Assembly (NCBI GenBank): GCA_003520425.1
Contig: DOUU01000372.1
Location: forward strand, 1 to 5,325
Length of the DNA stretch: 5,325 bases
Direction of reading: 5' to 3'
Origin: Deltaproteobacteria bacterium
GTDB lineage: Bacteria > Myxococcota_A > UBA9160
Each line of letters begins with the position of its first letter. Positions within the stretch are counted from its first letter, which is position 1. The notes below the pieces were generated by a model. It ran no database searches. It had not been told where the DNA came from and worked only from the letters and a program-made list of their open reading frames with translations. Below are positions 1 to 5,325 of the stretch, in pieces. The translations under genes were made by a program, and so were the position numbers.

Positions 1-87
1 CGCGGCCGTCTCCCCGTAGAGCACCCAGATCGCGTCGATTTATTGTCCCTTTGGGGCTAGGACCTAGACACGATCGCCTTCTTTCAT
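1..87 (-). pseudogene. Possible remnant of a small gene with two in-frame stops (runs off left edge)
   Basis: One minus-strand frame starting at the ATG at 87-85 reads MKEGDRV, then TAG (66-64), then VLAPKGQ, then TAA (42-40), then IDAIWVLYGETAA to the window edge. The three pieces in one frame read like one short protein beginning with a common small-domain opening (MKxGDRVxVLAPKG). A weak purine stretch (AGAAG) lies upstream of the ATG. The segment is co-directional with the operon. This could be a decayed gene, two base-calling errors, or chance. I recognise no family with certainty and assign no function. Confidence 0.22.
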
Positions 88-241
88 TTCGTGTCTTCTG
101 TGGATCCCGTCCTGGGCCGAGGGATCTCCCCGATGGCCGGATCGTCACGCCGTTTTCTCGGACGATTCGCAGATCGTTGTGGTCGCAGCGGCGCCTCTGG
201 CAGGACACGGAATAGGTTTTTGACGAGGAGAAGCGGGTTCC
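88..241. other. Non-coding tail downstream of the operon
   Basis: After the transporter stop I see no convincing gene. There is no strong GC hairpin followed by a T-run on the minus strand. The only homopolymer run (TTTTT at 217-221 on the plus strand) is A-rich for the operon's direction and has no stem before it on the plus strand. A weak inverted repeat, ACGAT (162-166) with ATCGT (173-177), has only a 5-bp stem. Termination may be Rho-dependent or further downstream. Confidence 0.5.
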
Positions 242-1549
242 CTACGCAGGCTCGATCTCGACGTGCTCGGATGATGTTTCCACTCCAAGAGACGGCGCCG
301 GTGTCGGGAAGCGAAGAGCAAGTGAGAGGCCTGAGACGAGCAGTACAGCGCTCCCGAGATAGAGAAAAGCCCGATCAGGCGCCATGCCTTGCGCACGGAA
401 GAGCAGCCCCGCACATACGGCTCCGACGTTACCGCCAGCGCCCACAATGCCCGAGACTGAGCCCAAGGCTCTCGGCTTCACGAAGGGCACGACAGCATAC
501 GTGGCGCCGTTCGACATCTTCGTAAAGAGCGCGAAGGTGAGCAGGGCCGGAATTGCCCACGCTAGCGTGCTCGTGCGTGAGAAGAGGACCAGGAAGACGC
601 CCTCTCCCAACAACACGAGCGTCAACAGGCGCGCGCGGCCGTCGAATCCGATGCGCCTTGCCGAGCGGTCGGAGAGCCAGCCTCCGAGGGTCCTTGCGAA
701 GAGGTTCATCGTGCCGAATAGGCCCGCGATGAGGCCTGCCATCTTGAGGCCCACATTGAAGTGATCGTGGAAATAGAGAGCTGCGACGTTGTCGACCGTG
801 ATTTCCAGCCCGAAGCACGCGCCGTAGACTACGAAGAGGATCCACACACGGGGGTCGCCAAGAGCCAAGCGGAAAGTGCCCTGTGAGGGACGCGGAGCCC
901 CCTCGCGAGCGCGGAAGCGCTCGAACGCGCCCTCCGGCGTGTCCTGGGTGAGAACGAAGTACGCGACGCCTGCAGCAGCCAGCAGCAGCCCGGGCACGAC
1001 CATTGCCAGGCGCCAACCGAGGGCAGACCCGGCGCCGAGCCCGACGAAAGCCGCCAGAAGAAGCGGCATCACCATTTGGGTGACGCCGCCGCCAAGATTG
1101 CCCCAGCCTGCAGTGGTGGCGTTTGCGGTCCCGACGACGTTCGGTGCGAACATGACCGACGTGTGGTACTGCGTCACCACGAAGGACGCCCCGAGGCCAC
1201 CAATGGCGAGCCGAAAGAAGAGGAAAGTCTGATAGTCCCGGGCAAGTCCGATCCCCATGACCGGCAACGCCCCGATCAGGAGCAATACCGAATAGACGCG
1301 CCGCGGACCGAAGCGGTCGCACAGCTTGCCCGCGAGGAGGCGCACGAAGATCGTGACCGCTACCGATGCAATCACGGTGTTTCCGATTTGCGCCTGGGTC
1401 AGGTGAAGGTCTTCGCGGATCACGGCCATGAGCGGCGCAACCGCAAACCAGGCAAAAAACGAAAGGAAGAAGGCGATCCAGGTCATGTGGAACGCCCGCA
1501 TCTGCGGTGTGGCAAGCGAGCAGAGCTGGATGCGCGTTGCCTTGGTCAC
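242..1549 (-). CDS. narK: MFS nitrate/nitrite transporter, NarK/NNP family
   Basis: This 435-residue inner-membrane protein has about 12 hydrophobic segments (first about 22-42, last about 392-413). It most likely imports nitrate, or exchanges nitrate and nitrite. The nitrate/nitrite porter signatures are visible: AGWGNLGGG (147-155) in TM5 and GAGGNVG (370-376) in TM11. The substrate-binding arginines expected in TM2 and TM8 match R70 (VRLLAGKLCDRFGPRR) and R286 (ARTLGGWLSD). The start is GTG at 1549-1547, sharing its first base with the nirB TAG stop. I keep it because LATPQMRAFHMTW just before TM1 is typical of this family; ATG codons at 1501 and 1486 would remove part or all of it. No Shine-Dalgarno is visible before the GTG, so translation probably depends on ribosomes finishing nirB. 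The C-terminal tail after TM12 is short and acidic. Transport direction cannot be read from sequence; operon context favours uptake for assimilation. Confidence 0.95.
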   Translation of the reverse strand: MTKATRIQLCSLATPQMRAFHMTWIAFFLSFFAWFAVAPLMAVIREDLHLTQAQIGNTVIASVAVTIFVRLLAGKLCDRFGPRRVYSVLLLIGALPVMGIGLARDYQTFLFFRLAIGGLGASFVVTQYHTSVMFAPNVVGTANATTAGWGNLGGGVTQMVMPLLLAAFVGLGAGSALGWRLAMVVPGLLLAAAGVAYFVLTQDTPEGAFERFRAREGAPRPSQGTFRLALGDPRVWILFVVYGACFGLEITVDNVAALYFHDHFNVGLKMAGLIAGLFGTMNLFARTLGGWLSDRSARRIGFDGRARLLTLVLLGEGVFLVLFSRTSTLAWAIPALLTFALFTKMSNGATYAVVPFVKPRALGSVSGIVGAGGNVGAVCAGLLFRAQGMAPDRAFLYLGSAVLLVSGLSLALRFPTPAPSLGVETSSEHVEIEPA

Positions 1550-4344
1550 TACGGCGCTCGGAGGAAGATCTCTGCGCCGCGCACCTCGACCTCGTAGGTG
1601 GCGACGCCGATGCAGTTGCCGGCCGGGGAGCTGGCTTCACCGGTTGAAAGATCCACACGCCAGGCGTGCAGCGGACAAGTGACGCGTCCTCCCGACACGA
1701 TGCCGTCTGCGAGAGGCCCTCCAGCGTGAGGACACCGCGCCTGGGTCGCGCGAACGGTCTTTTCATCGATGCGAAATAGCGCCACCGCAGTCGAACCGAC
1801 TGTCACGGCACGACCCTCTCCGACGGGCACGTCGTCGAGGCGCGCCACGCGCACGAACGTGCCGGCGAGCTCGGGCACGACTTGCACCGGCGGAAGAGGA
1901 GAGAACTGGTTTGCGGTGGCCGGCTTCTCGCTTTCCGTCGACCAAGGCTCGGCCGCGAGCTCGCGGGAGCGTTGAAACCGCTCGAGAAGCGCCGCCTGTG
2001 TCTCGGGGAGCGCGTCGACCGTCTCGGCCTTCACCCGGGTGATGCCGAGGCGCTCGACAAAGTCATAGCTGCGTTCCATGTACTCGGCGTTCTCGCGGTA
2101 GTACTGGAGGAAGAGATGGGACACTCGCAACGCCTCTTCGGGCGCCTCCACCCGTGCCAACAGATCGGCCTTGCGCACCCGCATGCCGGCCGCGCCGCCG
2201 ACGTAGACCTCCCAGCCGCCCTGAATCGCCAGAATCCCGATGTCCTTGATCGTGACCTCTGCGCAGTTCCGCGGGCACCCGGTCACGCCCATCTTCACCT
2301 TGTGGGGTGTGTGCAGACGCTCAGTCGTTTCCTCGAGTTTGACACCCAGGGAGGTAGAATCCCCGACCCCAAAGCGACAAAAGTCGCTCCCGACACAGGT
2401 CTTCACCGTGCGCACGGCCTTCGAGTACGCGTGGCCCGAGGGCATTCCGAGATCACGCCAGATCGCCGGGAGCTCTTCCTTCCGAACGCCGAGAAGGTCG
2501 ACTCGCTGACCACCCGTGATCTTGACCATGGGCACAGCGTATTTCTCCGCGACATCGGCGATGCGGCGGAGCTCTTGCGGGGATGTCACACCGCCGCGCA
2601 TTCGCGGCACGACCGAGAACGTGCCGTCCTTCTGGATGTTGGCATGGACGCGATCGTTGATGAAGCGGCTGTTGCGCTGCTCCTCGTGAGCTCCTTGCCA
2701 CACCTCTTCCACGAGAAAGGCGAGCGCGGGATGGCACCGCTCGCAACCCACGCCATTGCCGTAGATCTGAAGGACCTCGCTCACCTTGCGGAGCTTCTGG
2801 TTGCGAATCGCGACGCGGAGCTGCTCCTTCGGGTGCGGAACGCAGTCGCAAAGGAGTTTGGGACCGCGCGCGCCCGCCGCTTCTCCCGTCACGAGACGGA
2901 TCAGCATCTGGCAGGTGCCCGCACAGCTGCCGCAAGAACTTGAGGCCCGGGTCGCCTTCTTGAGCTCGGAGAGCGTCGTGGCTCCCCGTTCAATAGCCGC
3001 GACGAGAGCACCCTTGGAGACGCCCATGCAGCCGCAGATGCTCTCCGAAGTGTCAATGGCAGCCACGCGCGCCATCTCGTCCGCTTCGGCCGACGCGGTG
3101 GCAGTACCCGCGGCAAGCGAACCGAGGAGGAGCGCCCGACGCTCCGCCTCGTCGCCCACCTTCACTTGCTGCATCACGAGATTCACGAGGCGCGGTCCGT
3201 CTTCGACGGCCCCAAAAAGAATGGCGCCCACGACGCGGCCCTGGTCGAGGACGACCTTGCGGTAGAGCCCCGTGCCGGGGTCTTCGACCCGGAGCGCCTG
3301 TGCCGCGCTCTGGGGCTCGCGCTCAGCGGCGAAGCGGCCGATCGACAAGAGGTTCACGCCCGCGACCTTGAGCTTCGCGTAGACGGTTGAGCCCTCGTAG
3401 GGCTTCGAAAAGTCTTCGTGGAGTGCATGGGCGAGAGTGGTGCCCTGCTCGTAGAGAGGGGCGACGAGGCCGTAGGTACGGCCGCGATGCTCCGTGCACT
3501 CGCCGACAGCGAAGATCGCGGGGTCACTCGTGCGCATGTAATCATCGACGATGACGCCGCGTCTTACCTCGAGGCCGGCTTGCTTCGCGAGTTCGACACG
3601 CGGGCGGATGCCTACAGCGATCACCACGAGGTCCGCATCGATGCTCTCGCCGCCCTCGAGGATCACGCGCTCGACACATGCGTCCGGGCTTCCTGCGGTC
3701 GGTCCGTCAAGTCGCACAGTCTTGCGCTCAAGGAGCACCCGGATACCGAGGCGCTGGATTGCGTCACGCAGCAGCGCACCCCCTGCTGCGTCCAACTGCT
3801 GCTCCATGAGCCAGGGCATGAGGTGCACGACCGTGGTATCCACCTTGCGCTTGGCGATTCCGCGCGCCGCCTCAAGACCGAGGAGTCCACCTCCGATCAC
3901 CACGGCGCGTCGCGCGCGGCGGCATTGCGCCAGGATTGCCTCGACATCGTCGAGGGTGCGAAATACGTGCACACCCCGTCGGCGCGTGCCTTCCATCGGT
4001 GGGACGAAGGCCTCAGATCCGGTGGCGAGGATCAAGCGGTCGTAGGGTGTCTCTCCGCCGGCTTCATCGTGGACCACGCGCCGCGCGCGATCGATCGCCA
4101 CGGCTCGCACGCCCGCGCGCAGCTCGACGCCGCGCTTTTCGTACCAGTCGGCGTCATGGGTGATGGCCTCGCCGCGGTCGCACTCTCCGGCGAGAAGAGT
4201 GGAGAGGAGGATCCGATTGTATCCGGGGTGCGGTTCCTCACCGAGCACAGTGGTACGCCAAGTAGAATCCCTTTGCAGCGCGGCATCGAGGCAGGCAAGG
4301 CCAGCCATGCCGTTGCCGATCATGACGAGCCGTCGTTCGCTCAT
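1549..4344 (-). CDS. nirB: Assimilatory NAD(P)H nitrite reductase, NirB-NirD fusion with C-terminal Rieske domain
   Basis: This 931-residue cytoplasmic enzyme reduces nitrite to ammonium with electrons from NAD(P)H. Domains in order: FAD-binding fold with GNGMAG (10-15) and ATGS (107-110); NAD(P)H-binding GGGLLG (151-156); AVGECTEHRG (279-288), closing the flavin domain; reductase dimerisation domain (about 320-395); first BFD [2Fe-2S] motif C437/C439/C471/C474; second BFD-like motif C499/C501/C534/C537; ferredoxin-like nitrite/sulfite reductase half domain (about 562-630); siroheme/[4Fe-4S] ligands C650/C656 (TCVGSDFC) and C690/C694 (GCPRNC). A Pro/Ser/Glu-rich linker (about 797-825) leads to a Rieske domain (about 826-931) with CPH (871-873) and CPLH (890-893). 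Stand-alone NirB is usually about 800-850 residues and NirD about 105-120, so the length equals both joined. The start is set by GGAGG six bases upstream and by the glycine motif at residue 10. All expected catalytic cysteines are present and no frameshift is seen. Confidence 0.96.
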   Translation of the reverse strand: MSERRLVMIGNGMAGLACLDAALQRDSTWRTTVLGEEPHPGYNRILLSTLLAGECDRGEAITHDADWYEKRGVELRAGVRAVAIDRARRVVHDEAGGETPYDRLILATGSEAFVPPMEGTRRRGVHVFRTLDDVEAILAQCRRARRAVVIGGGLLGLEAARGIAKRKVDTTVVHLMPWLMEQQLDAAGGALLRDAIQRLGIRVLLERKTVRLDGPTAGSPDACVERVILEGGESIDADLVVIAVGIRPRVELAKQAGLEVRRGVIVDDYMRTSDPAIFAVGECTEHRGRTYGLVAPLYEQGTTLAHALHEDFSKPYEGSTVYAKLKVAGVNLLSIGRFAAEREPQSAAQALRVEDPGTGLYRKVVLDQGRVVGAILFGAVEDGPRLVNLVMQQVKVGDEAERRALLLGSLAAGTATASAEADEMARVAAIDTSESICGCMGVSKGALVAAIERGATTLSELKKATRASSSCGSCAGTCQMLIRLVTGEAAGARGPKLLCDCVPHPKEQLRVAIRNQKLRKVSEVLQIYGNGVGCERCHPALAFLVEEVWQGAHEEQRNSRFINDRVHANIQKDGTFSVVPRMRGGVTSPQELRRIADVAEKYAVPMVKITGGQRVDLLGVRKEELPAIWRDLGMPSGHAYSKAVRTVKTCVGSDFCRFGVGDSTSLGVKLEETTERLHTPHKVKMGVTGCPRNCAEVTIKDIGILAIQGGWEVYVGGAAGMRVRKADLLARVEAPEEALRVSHLFLQYYRENAEYMERSYDFVERLGITRVKAETVDALPETQAALLERFQRSRELAAEPWSTESEKPATANQFSPLPPVQVVPELAGTFVRVARLDDVPVGEGRAVTVGSTAVALFRIDEKTVRATQARCPHAGGPLADGIVSGGRVTCPLHAWRVDLSTGEASSPAGNCIGVATYEVEVRGAEIFLRAP

Positions 4345-5325
4345 GACGTACCTCCGGGTGTTCGGAGCGAACGCACGCGCACCGCGCAGTGCTTGAGCTC
4401 TGGCTGCCGTGAGAGGGGATCGACTGCATCATGAGTCAGATTGTTTGCCGGCTTCTGGGGACCGTCGGAGCGTGTCCAGTGAAACGGCAAGAAGACCGTG
4501 CCCTGCGTAATCTCTGCTGTGACGCGCACCTGCACCACGGCCTCGCCGCGGCGGGAGCGCACCTCGGCGAAGCCTCCGTCGACCACGCCGGTGCGCCGAG
4601 CGTCGTCCGGGTGGATCTCCAACACGGGCTCCGGTGCACGGTTTTCAAGGTTTGCGGACCAGCGGGTCCGGGTGCGCGTGTGCCAGTGGGGCTTGAGACG
4701 CCCACTCATCATGGCGAGTGGGAACTCTCGACTTGTCCGCTCCGCGGGAGGAATGGGCTGGACGGGGAAGAAGCGCGCCCGACCACTCGAGGTAGGAAAC
4801 CGCTCGATGTAACGACGGGCGCTCCCCGGATGATCCTCGTGCGGGCACGGCCATTGGAGCGGGCCCTTTTCAAGGCGCGCGTGCGTGATACCCGAGAGAT
4901 CGCAGTCCGTTCCCGCGGTCAGCCGGCGGAACTCGTCAAAGATCTCGGCGGCACTCCCCCACGCGAAGGCGTGGCCGAAGCCGAGCTCGCGCGCAAGCTT
5001 CGCCAGGAGTTGCCAGTCGGGGAGCGCTTCTCCGGGCGGCTCGACCAGTTTCCGGTAAGGTGTCACGAAGCGCTCACTGTTCGTCATGACGCCATCCTTC
5101 TCGGGCCACGTGGCGGCGGGCAAGAAAACGTGAGCGAGCTTTGAGGTATCGGTCGGGAAAAAGGCGTCTTGCACCACGAGGAGCTCTGCGCGTCGGAGCG
5201 CTCGGTGCATCCGATCGAGATCGGGTAGCGATGCCGCGGGATTCGTGGCCAGAACCCAGAGCGCACGGACGCTCCCGTCCTCGAGCCCGCGGAAGATCTC
5301 GATCGCAGTGCGTCCGGGCCGGCGT
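4341..5325 (-). CDS. nasA: Assimilatory nitrate reductase catalytic subunit, C-terminal part (5' end outside window)
   Basis: This is the last 327 residues of a molybdopterin-guanine-dinucleotide oxidoreductase that reduces nitrate to nitrite in the cytoplasm. The frame is open to the right edge without a stop, so the true start lies outside; the Met codon at 5208-5210 is internal. Visible family features, numbered within the fragment, are the cofactor-binding segment ALWVLATNPAASLPD (21-35), the block FPTDTSKLAHVFLPAATWPE (57-76) followed by VMTNSER (79-85), and the start of the molydopterin-binding C-terminal domain at SGRLKPHWHTRTRT (207-220). The domain continues through EIHPDDA (237-243) and FLPFHWT (278-284) to the family-typical end RQPELKHCAVRV. 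There is no C-terminal BFD or flavin domain, so electrons must come from the missing N-terminal [4Fe-4S] region or a partner. It overlaps nirB by four bases and is probably the promoter-proximal gene here. Naming varies (nasA, nasC, narB); a dissimilatory periplasmic enzyme is less likely given the nirB and narK neighbours. Confidence 0.93.
   Translation of the reverse strand, partial: RRPGRTAIEIFRGLEDGSVRALWVLATNPAASLPDLDRMHRALRRAELLVVQDAFFPTDTSKLAHVFLPAATWPEKDGVMTNSERFVTPYRKLVEPPGEALPDWQLLAKLARELGFGHAFAWGSAAEIFDEFRRLTAGTDCDLSGITHARLEKGPLQWPCPHEDHPGSARRYIERFPTSSGRARFFPVQPIPPAERTSREFPLAMMSGRLKPHWHTRTRTRWSANLENRAPEPVLEIHPDDARRTGVVDGGFAEVRSRRGEAVVQVRVTAEITQGTVFLPFHWTRSDGPQKPANNLTHDAVDPLSRQPELKHCAVRVRSLRTPGGTS
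4351..4355 (-). promoter_or_regulatory. Ribosome binding site of nirBD
   Basis: On the minus strand GGAGG lies six bases before the ATG at 4344-4342. It sits inside the last codons of the nitrate reductase gene. It fixes the nirBD start and means this cistron can recruit ribosomes itself as well as being coupled through the ATGA overlap. Confidence 0.8.

Noticed and set aside
162..177. ACGAT/ATCGT inverted repeat as a possible transcription terminator
   Set aside because: The stem is only 5 bp, half A/T, and no T-run follows on either strand.
3..212. Plus-strand frame open from position 3 to a TAG at 210-212
   Set aside because: It could be the end of a gene entering from the left, but the translation is very rich in Arg and Pro with no family resemblance. 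Length alone is not evidence at this GC content.
91..525. 144-residue plus-strand open frame at the left
   Set aside because: It is mostly antisense to the transporter C-terminus, arginine-rich, and has no recognisable domain or convincing ribosome binding site.
429..1766. 445-residue minus-strand open frame overlapping the transporter and the end of nirB
   Set aside because: It is an out-of-frame reading of the same strand, arginine- and proline-rich with no membrane segments. The frames carrying NNP and Rieske motifs are the real ones.
1882..2943. 353-residue plus-strand open frame
   Set aside because: It is antisense to the NirB siroheme core and linker, whose motifs are unambiguous. Its composition (rich in H, R, A, L) is typical of a high-GC shadow frame and no domain is recognisable.
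3418..4434. 338-residue plus-strand open frame
   Set aside because: It lies antisense to the FAD/NAD(P)H domain of NirB and crosses into the nitrate reductase gene. No protein family is recognisable and no ribosome binding site was evident.

Overview
The window is a compact minus-strand operon for assimilatory nitrate and nitrite reduction in a high-GC bacterium. Coding frames show strong G/C preference at third positions and long spurious antisense frames. The phylum cannot be named from this sequence. The gene set and fusion architecture would fit a heterotroph from a high-GC soil or water lineage (for example Myxococcota, Acidobacteriota or Gemmatimonadota), but that is only a guess.

Reading in the direction of transcription (right to left): (1) 5325-4341, the C-terminal 327 residues of a molybdopterin-dependent assimilatory nitrate reductase, whose 5' part lies beyond the window; (2) 4344-1549, a 931-residue NirB-NirD fusion: an FAD/NAD(P)H nitrite reductase with two BFD-type cysteine clusters, a siroheme/[4Fe-4S] core and a C-terminal Rieske domain; (3) 1549-242, a 435-residue MFS nitrate/nitrite transporter of the NarK/NNP family; (4) 241-1, a non-coding tail with no clear terminator. 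At its left end is one reading frame that looks like a small gene broken by two in-frame stops.

The three genes have no gaps. The nitrate reductase and nirBD overlap as ATGA, with a good GGAGG for nirBD inside the end of the upstream gene. The nirBD stop and the transporter's GTG start share one base, and no Shine-Dalgarno is visible there. Together they form a complete route: the transporter imports nitrate, the molybdenum enzyme reduces it to nitrite, and NirBD reduces nitrite to ammonium for biosynthesis. Promoter and regulatory sites for the operon are outside the window.

I found no evidence of a wholly new system. The points most worth a second look are the NirB-NirD fusion with complete Rieske ligands, the doubled BFD motif, and the possible broken small gene at the left edge.
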